Positions 18,066-37,803 are shown, counted from the stretch's first letter. The stretch: 64,000 nucleotides of DNA from Enoplosus armatus (GCF_043641665.1 NC_092196.1:19505192-19569191); one strand, 5' to 3'. Made by a program: numbers and translations. The notes: generated by a model not told the origin, from the sequence alone.

Positions 18066-19299
18066 CATGCTGCTAAAAATACCTGTATGATAGATCAAGT
18101 TGGAAACAGGAAGTAGCTCTGCAAGATCTAATGGTTTTGATTTTGAACAGTTTGGGTGCTAACTTAAATGATCACTTACATTACGACTTATATTAATAGA
18201 AATATAACAACATGATTAAACAGTGAAAGACTGCTGGTGTAGCTGCTGCGTCACCGTATCACAATATCATAACTGAGGGCAAAAAACTGCAAAAATAACA
18301 CCCATTTCATAAGAAACTGTAATTTTCCTTTCGCTGCAACCTCCCTGAGAGCCTGGAATCTAAGATGAAATCAGCGCATGTCAGGCGAGCGCAGTATATC
18401 TTGGATCCTCGCCACCCAATGAGATTACTTCTGCCACCACAGCAGCAGAAATAACTCCAGTGTTCAAACAGAAAACACAGCGTCAGGTTGTCTGAAGGGG
18501 AAAGAGTCGAACGCTGGCGTCAGGAAGAACAAATGAGATCAGCAGCTGCAGCAGGAGAAGTGACGAGATGGAGCTGAACAATAACAGGATTTTAATTGAG
18601 TTGTTTTCCTCACATGAGAACTGTTGTTTCGAGGAGGAATCGTATTTTATTTTGCATTTCATTACATCTTTAATGTCATACTCCAATCAAATGATGCAGA
18701 AATGTGTTTCTGTGTTGTGAAATACAAATATATCCAGCTGATCACAGTCTGTGAATCATATATACCTTTGTTCCAATAGATGTCAGTCTTAACCCATCAG
18801 AAAGCATCAGCCCCAGAGAAAACAGAAGTGAGCAGACTAAAAAGCAAATTCCTGATTTAAAACTGAATACAAAGTCGATTTCTTTCTTCAGTGGCAGAAT
18901 TAAAACGTGGATAAAAATGGTGAAATGAATCCAAGTGGCACATGAGAGGAGCCCTAACGTGGGAAATGCTGCTGTTAGTGTGCACCATCAAAAGTGTGTT
19001 GGGAGGGAGGGGGGGGGGGCTTTTTAACGCCATTTCTCAAGCATATTTGCAGACGTCCTCCCATATGCGCATACTGTAAATTTGCCTGCCAAGTAGCGAT
19101 CGTCAATATAGCAACGAGCACCGGCTGATCCTCTCAGCTCCATATGATGAGCCGAGCACAGACACAGCTTGGAGAAATCAGCTCATCCCATCTGTTCCTC
19201 AATAACAGTCATGATTATAATACTCGCAGTGTTGCCTCCAGACGCACATAAGATGTTCTTTTTGTTGACGAGCGTAATCTCTCCGATGTGTTATGCTAT

Positions 19300-19740
19300 A
19301 CATGGGCGGATTATGAGACAATGGGCCCCGTGGCACAAACATGCAAAAGGCCTCTGACCCCTCCGACATATAAGAGCAAGACACACTTTAAAACAGCTGA
19401 TACGTCATGTGTAGTCATCTTGTGTGTCTATGAGGTCATTTTGTGTGTCTTAGTGGCTGTTTTGCGTCTTATTGTGGTCGTTTTACGTCTCTTTATGGTT
19501 GTTTTGCATCTTTTTGTGGTTGTTTTTATGTTCGTATATGGTTGTTTTGTGTGTTTTTGTGGTCGTCTTGCGTGTTATGGTGGTCGTTTTATGTCTACAT
19601 GTGGTCATTTTGTGTGTCTCTCTGTACTTGTTTTGTGTCTGTTTGTAGTCGTTTGATTGACTTTCCAACAAAAAATGTTAACAGTCCCTCGACCCCTGGG
19701 GCCCTGCGCCCAGTAGACCCATTCAGTAAACCGTCCATGA
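19300..19740 (+). repeat. Interspersed repeat with an internal minisatellite of about 20-21 bp units
   Basis: The ends match the repeat at 9305-9545 (GGGCCCCGTGGCACAAACAT at left, CCCCTGGGGCCCTGCGCCCA at right, ACTTTCCAACAAAAAATGTT inside). Between about 19405 and 19660 a degenerate unit resembling TTTGTGTGTCTTTATGGTCG is repeated roughly ten times. The reading frames across it are Cys/Val/Phe-rich and come from the repeat, not from a gene. Confidence 0.7.
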
Positions 19741-20246
19741 TGGTTGCAGTAACGTTCTCACCAAGATAATTGTCTGCACCGATCCTGACCGTCCATCTTA
19801 CTGAGCAGGTGACCAAACCTCATCGCAGAGAGCCACAGGTGAGTAAAATTTGGATGCAAAAAAGGCTGAGTCAGCACAAAAAAAATCTCCTAAATTGAAA
19901 CACACATAAAGGATCTGCAGCAGCAGCCTGAACATCCTGCAGCTTGCCACAGATTAGTGTGAAGACGTTGAAATTGCATCCCTCTTACCTTCCTCCCACA
20001 AATAGCGTTGCATGGGAAGATTTAATGAAGTACATGTTGTGTCAAAGCCGACCATGTTACATTATTTCCGGAGAAAGAATCTGGCCTCTGGCTTCCCAGA
20101 CACACATTTGATGTGTGGCGAGGAACAAAACAAACAACATGTTCTCCTGTATTAGAAATTTAAATCCAGGAACAAGAGCCAACCTAGGTCCACGAAATCA
20201 GCCCCGAAAACTCTTCCAGTGGGGGACGGGGACAGTGACTCCATTT

Positions 20247-27478
<7,232 letters not shown>

Positions 27479-27517
27479 GGTCGAGGCCAGGCCAGAGGAG
27501 ATGAAATGAAAAGGCAA

Positions 27518-27709
27518 CTAATCCTGGCTTTCGATATGTAGCCACCGTGTTTCGCCTCCCAGCAGATGTATCAAATCTTCATAATCTTGTTGCGTTTGGG
27601 GCTCCTTGGGTGAGACTTCTGTACATCCCTCCGCCGTCTCTAATGATGTGCTACCACCTTGATTAAAGGATTCATTCTCTCCGCTTCCACAGAAACAATA
27701 GAAACCCAT
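27518..27709 (-). CDS. Possible 63-aa microprotein or upstream ORF in the gsg1l2 5' leader
   Basis: This reading frame starts with an ATG in good context (CTGCCATGG) and ends with TAG 39 bases before the gsg1l2 ATG, in the same frame as gsg1l2. It begins MGFYCFCGSGENESF, with Gly2 and Cys5/Cys7 of the kind seen in myristoylated or palmitoylated proteins. It continues through a polar, acidic stretch (QQDYEDLIHLLGGE) to WLHIESQD. The frame can be extended upstream to an ATG at 27823 (101 codons). I do not recognise it. It may be a translated upstream ORF controlling gsg1l2, an independent small protein, or chance. Confidence 0.25.
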   Translation of the reverse strand: MGFYCFCGSGENESFNQGGSTSLETAEGCTEVSPKEPQTQQDYEDLIHLLGGETRWLHIESQD

Positions 27710-28559
27710 GGCAGTCCAATGACTCCTTGCTTTTCTCTGCTTCATTTGAACTCTTTCACTCTTCACTCTCTGCTGCTCGTCCAACCCCATCGCTCCTCCC
27801 CTTCTACAAATCTTTGCCTGCATTATTATCCATTACAAATGGCAAATTATATTCCAGACTTCCTTTGAGCATATTAATAAAAAAAAAAAAAGATTACTAT
27901 GAGTTTAGATTATAATCCAGGACAAGTTTACTTTTCACTGATTTTTCTGCATTTCATGTCAAAGCGTATTTCAAAGTAATCGCAGCCGCAAACGTAAGAT
28001 CAAGTGCCTGTTTTACAGTCGGTGACCCGTGACATAATGTGTACAGTCTCATATGAAAATCCATCCATAATGTGTGTGTGCATGCAGGGAAAATCTCCTC
28101 ATGTCCGATAGCCTGTTGATGCGGGATACACCGCGCAAAGGAAGACAAATTACTTTGAGAAGTATGTGAAGGGGATGACAGATGTTAGGAGAAAACATCT
28201 GCCGCCTTTACTCTGAAACATTTGTCTTTTCCTCTCTATGATTTTCCATCACTCCATTAAACTTGTCTTAAAATTCATGCAGCTCAGACTTTCAGTAACA
28301 AATGTGTCGCCTTTGGTTTGAGCTGTAATTTACTGCAGCCAAATTGTTGTCATTTTAATAGCTGAAGTGCAGAAGTGAGATGCATCCTTTCCTCAAGTCC
28401 TGCCAGTATCAGATGGTGTTGTCTGAGATGTTATATGGAGCAAATGGACGAGCAAATAAATGAGTGATAAATAAGTACTGGGATCCCAGGATAAATCTGA
28501 CAGGTTGACAAGACAGGAAATAAAGACACAAGACTAAGAGTCTGCAGCTCTGTGAGGCT

Positions 28560-28815
28560 GTACTAAGACACAGCTAAATGCTAACATCAGCACGCTAACA
28601 TGCCTCAATGCTAGCATGCTGATGTTTAGCAGGTATAATGTTTACCAAGTTCACCACCTTAGTTTAGCTTGTTTTAATGCTAACATTTGCTAATTAGCAG
28701 AAAACACAAAGTACAGCTGAGACTAGCATTGTAAGCTAGCATTGTCATTGTGAGCATATTAGCATGCTGATATTAGCAGTTAGCTCGAAGCATAGCTGCG
28801 CCTCCACTGCCTCAC
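28560..28815. repeat. GCTAACATGC / CTAATTAGCA-type interspersed repeat
   Basis: Contains AAATGCTAACATCAGCACGC, TGCTAGCATGCTGATGTTTA, CTAACATTTGCTAATTAGCA and ACACAAAGTACAGCTGAGAC, blocks also present at 61620-61760 and 63395-63545. Confidence 0.65.
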
Positions 28816-30487
28816 AGAACTGCAGACTCTTATCGTGTATAACCTGGAAATAAAACTAGATTAATCTTAATTAATCATAGAAACCTCGTCATGTCTTCAG
28901 CTAACTAAAACATGAAAGCATAAAGAGATACAGTCCTCCTTTAACCATGTTAAACTCATGGAAGTAAAATTTAAGTTTTATACATGACAACCCCAACCCT
29001 GGTCCACTACGGTCCTGAGTTTTAAAGCTTAAAGCCATGTTAAATGATGTCCCACCAAGACCACCACAAACCATTTAGCCCAAAGCCTTTGGAGTCTTGG
29101 CTTTCTTGATCAGAAAAATATTTGCGTCTGTAAATGTTGATTCACTGTCTTGTAAATTCATCTTTAAACTTGAGGGCAGTCAGCATCTCTCTGAGTAATT
29201 CCCCTGAATACAAAGAGATTATTTTGAACATTAGCTTCCATGTAATAAAAATGTAAACACAGGATGAACAAGTCCAGCATTACACTTGATGAAGTAGTAA
29301 GCCTGTTGTACAGTGAATAGTTCCTAGACTCATCCCTTTTTACATAATAAATACCTGCCATTTTGAGAGAAAGGCATTGTAATATCAGAGTGCACGACTG
29401 ACAGATGTGAGATTTGAACTTTCCCCTTTTCCCCTGACACAGACGCACCACATTTTGTGCATTTTATGACAAACCTAAATGTTATGCAATTATGTAAAAG
29501 TACATAACGATATTTTAAAGACTACAGGGGTTTCATAATCTGATGTTACATCGGTAGATATGCAGAGTTTCAGATACTCCAAGATTATTTTCAGTGGTTG
29601 TAGAGGAAAATAAAGTGAAGTATTGTAATTAGAAAAATCCAAATAAATGTTTGTTAATTGTCCTTTAAAGTCATCATTTGTGTTTGGCACTACAGTCCAT
29701 GCTGCAGGATTATAATGAGCCATGCGTCACGTCACCATCGTGTCAGATTTAAGCAGTGGCCTCTTGGTCCCTGAGGCATGAGAGGCACTGATAGATTACT
29801 GCAGATTACTGTTGATGCCAGTCACAATATCTGTCTCACATACATCTTCACAGTACGCTGGGAATTATCTCTCCTCTCACAGGTGTATTTTTAAGAAGAA
29901 CCAAAGTAGTCGCAGCTCGTACGGCTGATTAGTTTGTTGGTGAATGTCATTCATCATTTTATCATATAAATCCTGGTAGCAGCAGCAGTTTAACCAGCAC
30001 ACAGACAGGTGAGCTGCAGGTACATTTAAAGACTACACAAGAACGAGAACAACCAGGTTAAGTCTATTTTTAAGTTTTATTATAAGTATTAGTATTTGAG
30101 AAAAAACAGTTGGACCCTATTGATCCTCTGCACACACACATCTAACAGTACACAGGGAATACTGTTGTTCTCTCACCTTTGTCCTGAATACTTTAGTGTG
30201 GCTTTAGGTGTCATTGAACCTCAATACAATTCACATTAATCAGACATTCTTCCACCTCTGTCATTAGCAGTACTAACGGCTCTCCCACAATCCCAACACT
30301 TTGCCTTTACACAGCACATATTCTCCTCCCGGCTCTTTAATTGCCTTCACTCGTTGTGGTTTTGGCACCACTGCAGCAGATGGTCTTGTAATCTGGATCT
30401 GAGACTATTACACTGGAGACGCAGATAATCTCATCCCATTGTGGAGGAGCAGCCCAAACCACGCAGAGCATCGCAACGACCCCCAGC

Positions 30488-30511
30488 GTCCGTCCGTCCG
30501 TCCGTCCGTCC
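30488..30511. repeat. (GTCC)n tetranucleotide repeat
   Basis: About six GTCC units in the gsg1l2-rcvrn spacer. Confidence 0.9.
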
Positions 30512-31603
30512 AGCCTGCTGCTTCTGAATCCCCCACTGCTCTTTTAGTGCTGGTAATGTCTTGTTCCTGTTTTCTAAAGACCTTCATTGTCAGTCTGCTG
30601 GATCTAGATGAAGATCCAACAAACAGACAAGCAAAAAAGTAATAACCAAGATGCTAAGATAACCAGGAATAAAAGACTCATGAACATAAGTAATCGTAAT
30701 ATGAGTAAAACAGTTTATCATGAACATTCATTTAGTTTTATCTGCATTTAAAACAATTTAAAAGGACAGATTGTTAAAAGCAAACTATTACTGTTTAATA
30801 GCTATGCTTGTAGTTTGAACATTACAATATAAGACTGTCATTGGCATCGAGATGGGTGCCACCAATACCTGTGATAAAAGTGTGATACAGTGTCATTAAT
30901 GTAAACAGAGGAGGACCCAGAACCGATCCTTGGGGAACTCCTTTGGATACACAAGTATCTCACAAATCTTTTTAATTCAGTTAATTTAACACTCATGATG
31001 TGGATCCAAAATGTACCCTTAAAGGTGAGTAACATTATTCAGCATATGACCTCCTGTACACTCAAAGTTAAAGTATGTTTATCCTTTTCTACACAGAAAT
31101 TGATGAGGTTATGTGACGCTTTTTAATTGATTTTATTTCATTTTAGGTCAAAACCAGATAAAGATTGTTTACTGTATTAGACAAACCTTCATAAGTTATC
31201 ACACTATCATTCATCACAGTTGCTTTATATTACTTATTATTTTTGAATATTGGCTCATAGATTTTGTTGCCACAAGAAATACGTTTTTTTCACAAGCACC
31301 ACAGATTAATTTAAAGCTTACATAAATATTCAGGTGCAATGAGACCACACTGCCAAATATTAAAATAAAGTAAAACAATGGACTGCATTTAAACAAGTAA
31401 ACAAAAAATGAATACAAACGCATGACAGCATGCTACGTCTATTCCCAGTCATGTTTTATGTGTAGTTTGATGTAACTAAATATCACAGTGAGTTATTAAG
31501 CCCAGGGACGACAGATGGGATTGCAGTTTGAGCAATAAAGCTGCAAAAGGCATAAAAGGTCTCCCAGATGTTGACCTTTACAGTGTTAGCCACCTGTTGT
31601 GTT

Positions 31604-31872
31604 TAATCCTCTGCTTATACCTCCAGCATTTAACTGTGTCTTCAAAAAGGTGTCATAGTGGTGTGACGTGGTTTATCCCCTTAATCTTCAAGACAGCTGT
31701 CTGGATTTAGGTAGTGAGGACCATAATCCCTTTTGGCACCTTGAGGGGTGAACACAAAGCAGGGTAACTCGAACGAGCGCTGCAGAGGTTTTAATCCCGA
31801 ACACAGGAAAGGAAGAGGACGGAGAGGCAAGAAGGAGAAGAAGTTTCACCTTTGTGAGAGTCAGTTTGCAGG
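31604..31872 (+). promoter_or_regulatory. rcvrn: Candidate rcvrn promoter with three TAATCC (CRX/OTX-type) sites
   Basis: TAATCC occurs on the plus strand at 31604-31609, 31724-31729 and 31792-31797, all within 270 bases of the recoverin ATG. TAATCC is the preferred core of the photoreceptor homeodomain factors CRX and OTX. Clustering ahead of a photoreceptor gene supports direct regulation, but this is inferred from motifs only. No clear TATA box was seen. Confidence 0.5.
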
Positions 31873-33169
31873 ATGGGGAATACTAAGAGCAGCGCTTTAT
31901 CGAAGGAGCTCCTGGAAGATCTGAAATCCAACACGAAATACTCCGAGGCTGAGCTCTGCACCTGGTACCAGTCCTTCCTGAAGGAGTGCCCCAGCGGGAA
32001 GATCAGCAAGGAGCAGTTCGAAGGCATCTACGCCAGCTTCTTCCCAAACGCAGACCCCACGGAGTACGCACGGCACGTATTCAGGAGCTTTGACACCAAC
32101 GCAGATGGCACTTTGGACTTTAAGGAGTACATAGTCGCTCTGCACCTCACGTCCGGGGGAAAGACTCTGCAGAAGCTGGAGTGGGCCTTTGCCCTGTACG
32201 ACGTGGACGGGAATGGAACCATCAGCAATAATGAAATCCTAGAGATTGTTAGGGTACTTATTCCTTCTTCTTTCATAATGAACAGTATATCGTTGTTACT
32301 CACAACATAAAGTATTTGAGATATTATATATATATATATATTTCCTTTATCCCTGCAGTAATTAATTACTTCAGACTCTTTCCAAAAGCCTTTCACCATG
32401 TTAACATGTATAAACGTTGACAACAAGGTGGTATATTGTTCCAAAATTTGGTTTAATTAATTAACTTTCTGCTCGGCAGATAATCTATCACCTCGTATTG
32501 ATATTTACGCCTTTATTCCCTCAAAGATTTCTGTAATGCAAACACAAGAAAAGTGCTTTGTTATGTAGCTGAATGGGATTGTAAGTAATTAATGAGTGCC
32601 TAATGTTGTAGACTTGGTTACATGGTTTTAAATCCTTATACTGTGAGAGGAATAAGTAATAGCCAAAGTCCTTGTTGTTATCTTCTTGAATTATTGTCTG
32701 TAAAAATTGTGTCAAATATTCAATTTAAGCTACATTGATCCTTTATGTTCTTAAGGATGTGTATAATTTGTGTTTAATGGTGAAATTAAGCATGTACTGT
32801 TATAAGAGTGTTTTAAAATTACTCTCCTGTAGTCAATATTCAACATGATTCCTGCTGACGACCAGAAGAACCTCCCCGAGGATGAAAACACGCCGGAGAA
32901 GAGGGCTGAAAAAATCTGGGAATTCTTCGGGAAGAAGGAGAACGGTAACTCACAACTCATTAACTCCCTTTAACAGCCGCTTGGAAGCTTTTCTATACCT
33001 TCACATGTGTTGACGATGTTCTGCTTGTGCTGTTTTTCGTCTTTCTCCAGATAAAATCTCAGAGGGAGAATTCATTCAGGGTGTGATGGACAACAAGGAC
33101 ATCCTGCGGTTGATACAATATGATGAGCCTCAGAAAATTAAAGACAAGCTGAAGGAGAAGAAGCAATAG
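31873..33169 (+). CDS. rcvrn: Recoverin, photoreceptor neuronal calcium sensor; complete, 3 exons
   Basis: EF-hand Ca2+ sensor that inhibits rhodopsin kinase (GRK1) in photoreceptors in the dark and swings out its N-terminal myristoyl group on Ca2+ binding. Exons 31873-32253, 32833-32944 and 33051-33169 join in frame to 203 aa, the normal length. It starts MGNTKSSALSKELLEDL with Gly2 for myristoylation. EF1 is degenerate (CPSGKISKEQF, with the conserved Cys). EF2 (DTNADGTLDFKE) and EF3 (DVDGNGTISNNE) have full Ca2+-ligand patterns. EF4 is degenerate, around KKENGDKISEGEF (exon 2/3 junction, split codon). NTPEKRAEKIW is a recoverin signature. The basic C-terminus ends DKLKEKKQ. The exon 1 donor is AGG|GTACTT, which is unusual but gives VRSIFN in line with the family; an upstream GT would delete two residues. 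Confidence 0.96.
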
Positions 33170-33444
33170 TAAATGGGCGTAAAAGGGGGCAGACAAAGCC
33201 CTCCTCATGTGGTTAAAGACTGTTTCATTTTTCTGTTTACATTCTAACATGATCTGGCTGATTGTCCGCTTGACCCACGTTTCTCTCTCTCTTTTTTTAA
33301 AAAATGTATTAATTTATGGACTCATTTTTTGCATTTTTGTCTCTGTACCCAGGAAACATTTAGATAATTGCATTTGATACTAGAAAACAGAAGCTGAAGA
33401 ACTCTTTAAGTTAGAAACTTTGTGCAGTTACACTGTAGATCTGT

Positions 33445-33450
33445 ATTAAA
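33445..33450 (+). promoter_or_regulatory. rcvrn: Candidate variant polyadenylation signal of rcvrn
   Basis: ATTAAA about 280 bases after the stop codon. No canonical AATAAA precedes it on this strand, so this variant is a plausible 3' end. Confidence 0.35.
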
Positions 33451-35344
33451 CATGAAGTAAACAACATCATTATACTGCTCTACAAAGCCAAAACACAGTA
33501 TGTTTGTTCAAAACTGTCGGAGGATGCACGTTTTTGACATCTTAACTTACCATAGAAATTACAATACTATTCCATGAATGTATATTTTGTTGGGAAAACA
33601 GCATGAAAAGGTCATAACAACTAGAAAACAGAGCTGAAAATCAACTGAAGCGACTGCACTCCAGCTAGTTAAGGCTAGCTAGTAAGATAGCCTTAGCCAA
33701 AGCTAATTCACTCACTTATTCCTGAGATTGAAAAATCAATTTGGGTGCTCTGAATCCATCTTGGTAATGGAGTTTGTTATACCACATAAATTATACAACA
33801 GCTAAATCTTAATCTCTCTTAATCTTAATCTCTGAATCTAGTAGAATCACGTGATTTTCATGTTTTAAGATACCTTTATATCACATATTTTTGTCTTGAA
33901 TTAAATATGAATTTGTTAGCTCATTGGTTCAAATGGACAAGAAACAAGAATATATTTTGTTTGTATGTTTTTGCTGCACCCTTTAGATTGTCCAAACACA
34001 GAGTGCAGTATCTACATGTTTCTTAGGCTTATGTAACGTCAATGACAATGTTTAATAATCTGCATAAAAGGCACAACATTAAGTTTTTACAACTTATTTA
34101 TCTGTTACACCATTCAAACTACAAACCGTTTTTTCTCTCTTTGTCACTTCGCTAGCCAGGTTTCCAACCAAATTTAGTGCAAATTTCACCCAAATTACGG
34201 CAAAAGAAAATGCAAATTAATGTGTGTTTTTCTATCCACGACCGTTCTGTGATATTAGGTGTTGGTTTGTTGAGGTAAACAGCTGGTGGTGGTCATTTTC
34301 CAGTCGGGTGATATTTAACCATTGCAGAAGAAGAGGGTGCAACAAGATGACGACATTAAATAAGCACCAGTCAAACTTCAAACGGTGAAAATGTGATGGA
34401 GATTTGGCGTTTATGCTTGTTTCATGTATTAATTTCTCCTCATCGCTCAACACAGATCTGATGTCGTTCGTTAAAGTCACGTTTCATGCACGGCATCATT
34501 TATTCGCTAAATCTGTTTCCATTGAGCTTTTAACGATTTTTGAATTTTCAGCGTTTCCAAGTTTTTTATGTCCAAATTGAAAATGCACATAAAAACAGGT
34601 GAATGGGAACCCTTTCACTGTGCTTAATGCTCTCTGGCTTTGTAAGGCAGCATAGGCCTCTGCATGCTGATTTGACAGCTCTTAATTGGGACCCCTCCCG
34701 CCTGCCACCCACCGTGTTTGCATGCCAGCCGTTTCCAGAGAGCCAATTTACTCTCTCACGTCTGGCAGCGTCCCGGCATGTTTTTTCACACTTGGATTCA
34801 TTCATTAGGTTGATAGCAAGAAAGTCGGGACGAGAGCTACTTATGAAAGGAATTAGGCTCGGGTTAACAATCCTCGTGCATCAGACAATCCTATTAGGAG
34901 CTGAAGGTCAGTTGAGACAAACAACCTCCTTACTCAAGTGTCTGGGTAGGATAAAGTGTATTGCATCACTCGTGCATGTGCCTGTTAGTCCTTGTGCGTG
35001 TGCATGAGATACAAACAAAGTTGCTGCGAACTCCACAGGGTACCTTCAAGTATGTTTTACTAGATGTTTTCATATTTTACTTTGCTATGTTTAAATCTAG
35101 TTACTAGAAACAGGTTTTGTCTTCACTCTAAATCACAGAGCCAATAAAGATGAAAACACTGCGACACAGCTCGGCAATATTTTGTAATGTTTTGACAATT
35201 GCTTGGAAAAGATTAAACATAATGCTATTCTCTTTTGTAAAACCCTCTTAAGTTTTACTCTGTGAACAAGTTCATTTCTTACCTTTTATATAAGTCTATA
35301 AGTCTATATAAGTTTAATTTCACCTCTACTTAAATTAATTGGTG

Positions 35345-35564
35345 AGCATCAAAGGTGCTGGTAGGTTGATTTTTGTTCCCGTTGGACAGAGCCAGGCTAG
35401 CTGTTGCCCTCTGCTTCCAGTCTTTGTGCTAAGCTAAGCTAACCAGCTGTTAGCTTCATATTAACAGACAGACATGTGAGTGATGTCACTCTTCTCATCT
35501 AACTGTCCAACAGAGAGAAAATACGTGTGGTTCCCAAAAATGCTGAACTGTTCCTTTAACATTT
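35345..35564. mobile_element. Fold-back MITE-like element, right-arm fragment
   Basis: GGACAGAGCCAGGCTAGCTG, CTTCCAGTCTTTGTGCTAAG, GCTAAGCTAACCAGCTG and CACTCTTCTCATCTAACTGT match the right arm of the copy at 10200-10634. The left arm is absent. Confidence 0.65.
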
Positions 35565-35852
35565 GGACATCAAATTAGTTGCTGCAGATTACTGGACAAA
35601 TCTTTTTTGTTTGTTTTGTTTTTGATGTGAAATTATGCAATACATATAATACTCTTGTATAGAATCGGAGCCCATACAGTAAGCTTCTTGCATCATCTTG
35701 TCCTAAAGCCTGTTTTGGCATTGGTTAATACCTGCACAGAATACACACTGCGGCAGTGTCCATCCACCTGCCAGTCTGTACTGGACTGGATCCAGTTTGG
35801 TGAGCCTGTAAACTGAGATAAAGTTTCAGGTGATTAAAACGAGGGGTCAGAT

Positions 35853-35853
<1 letters not shown>

Positions 35854-35891
<38 letters not shown>
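35854..35891. repeat. (TG)n microsatellite
   Basis: About 19 TG units in the rcvrn-gas7 spacer. Confidence 0.95.
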
Positions 35892-35892
<1 letters not shown>

Positions 35893-37803
35893 GCCCTGCT
35901 CAACACAATTGTTCAAAACCAGGAAAATAATACTTCCCATTTCTGAAATCCTAACCTCCCAGTGCAGTTACATAATAACACACCACTGACATTTAATTTT
36001 CAAAGAGGAGATTTATTTTGGACACTGCATTCCACAGTTACACCGTCTGGACAGAGGTCACCTATGATCAAACATTCTCAAAACATCGGGAACATCGGAT
36101 TTAATGCACGTTATGAAAATGTTAATCACAGAAGGGCAGTAAACTCAACCGTTACGTCATCATGAAACTGTCGATTCTTGTCAAGAACATTTAGTTGGAA
36201 CATAATAACTTGTTACATTTAGTGCACAACATTGACACGCACGGATAAAACCTCTACAACAGATATGCTATTTAAACCTGCACATGAAGCCTTCTGGGTT
36301 TAAATCAAAGTCTGAGTGTGCTGAATCCATTCACAGTTCAAATACAGATAAAAATAATTGCATTATCAGTGTTGGCGATAAGGCAGGTAAGCATTTATAT
36401 ATATTTTTTCATAGCAATTATTTTCTTGTGGCCGGCAGCTGGATTAAGATCACCACTTGAGTCACTGTTTGATTGGCTTCGTGCTTTTAAGACATTTGAA
36501 ATAAATCCAGAGACAGACCACAACAAAATGTAAAGACAAAGACAGACGCACTCACACATACATGTAAACACAGACACATAACTGTACATGCAGTCGCTGA
36601 TAAAATGTCTCGTTTGTGCAACTGGAACGAGTTCGATCGATAACGTCCTGACCTGATCGATCCATGACACAAACTCACGACCTTATCATCTCTTTAGGAA
36701 TAAGCTTCCAGCTGCGTGTTGCCCTCTTTTACCAACCGCCATCTTAAAGATATTCTCTGTACATTTACCAAAAATAAAACAAACAACATTGTACAGTACA
36801 AACACCTCATCGGCCCAAACATCTGAGGCCTGTTAAACATTTGACAGCAAAATACATCTAGCCTGTATGTACAAATGTACACTGATGCAGAGTAGAAGAT
36901 GTCAAGGACATTCCAGGTATATAACCGTTAGGCACTAAAAGGTGTTTCAGTGTAATTTGGACCACCTTTTTCCTCCGGACTGATCCAAAATAGACCCTGG
37001 CCTAAATCCGATCGACCACGTGTTGAGACTCGTGGCGCCCAAAAACCAAATTCACATTCCAAAACACTGTACGCGTGTGTTGTTGTTTTTTTCTTCTTTT
37101 AAACAATTGAGGTTACTGGATGTTAACGCTGTACACGTTCATATATTAGTATTAGTAATTTGTTTGCGAGAAAGCTCCTAAATTGATCCCGTCACTTTCA
37201 AGATGCAGAATAACTTCAATGAACTATACCAAAACAACCATCGTGGTTCCACAAACTGTGCAGCTCTCCATATACAGTAAAAGCAAGATATTCAAAACAT
37301 GCATTTCCACCAAAATGAACCAGCAAAATATGAAAATATATCATATTCATTCTAAGGTCTTGATATGCTTCAATATCCGTATCTAAAATAAAGGTAATAT
37401 CAATAATCAGAGTTTTTTTTGTTGTTGTTTGGTTTACTCAAACTGGAAAAGTGTAGACTGACGCTAAACTGAACAATTCAAAATACATATAATTTTTTTA
37501 ATAGTGTCAACTTTACAACAGTTAAACAGCAGAATATGTGAAATGGCATTCAATAAGCTAATGTTGATTATGATAGGGTTAAAATTTCGAAGGAACATGC
37601 TTGTACTTTGATCCATTACTGTTTGCTGGACTGCGTTAAGTTATGAACTTTTCCTCCTGTTACTCCAGTCAGAGAGAGGATGCGCAGACCTCAGTAGTCT
37701 GAACATGCACTGTCCCTGGATCAGTGTTATCAGAAGTGCTCTGGGACTCTGTGGATGTTTTGTAATACTGAAGACAGAACGGCTGATCCCAGGTCAGGAT
37801 GAT

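Larger units (their letters stand above)
16285..20246. other. Spacer between the convergent genes natd1 and gsg1l2: 3' UTRs and repeats
   Basis: No coding exon was recognised. It should contain the 3' UTRs of both convergent genes. Visible items are a poly-C run (16857-16872), an interspersed repeat (17640-18065), a G run (about 19007-19019) and a long repeat with an internal minisatellite (19300-19740). No AATAAA on the minus strand could be confidently assigned to gsg1l2. Confidence 0.65.
27719..31603. other. Spacer between gsg1l2 and rcvrn; no GLP2R-like exon found
   Basis: In human the GLP2R receptor gene lies between GSG1L2 and RCVRN, but here I see no exon encoding a class B GPCR on either strand. 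The interval holds a GCTAAC-type repeat (28560-28815), a GTCC tetranucleotide repeat (30488-30511) and AT-rich sequence. Short reading frames in it look random. Confidence 0.6.
33451..37803. other. Convergent spacer between rcvrn and gas7, including the gas7 3' UTR
   Basis: No coding exon was recognised. It holds a possible conserved non-coding block (34640-34920), a right-arm fragment of the fold-back repeat (35345-35564), a TG microsatellite (35854-35891) and AT-rich sequence downstream of gas7. A minus-strand AATAAA at about 36010-36015 could end a gas7 3' UTR of roughly 1.8 kb, but nearer sites are not excluded. Confidence 0.55.

Noticed and set aside
19288..19769. Cys/Val/Phe-rich frames of 108-122 codons
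   Set aside because: They are translations of the internal minisatellite of a dispersed repeat.
34603..35007. 134-codon plus-strand frame downstream of rcvrn
   Set aside because: No homology recognised, no splice or promoter context. The sequence texture suits a non-coding element better.
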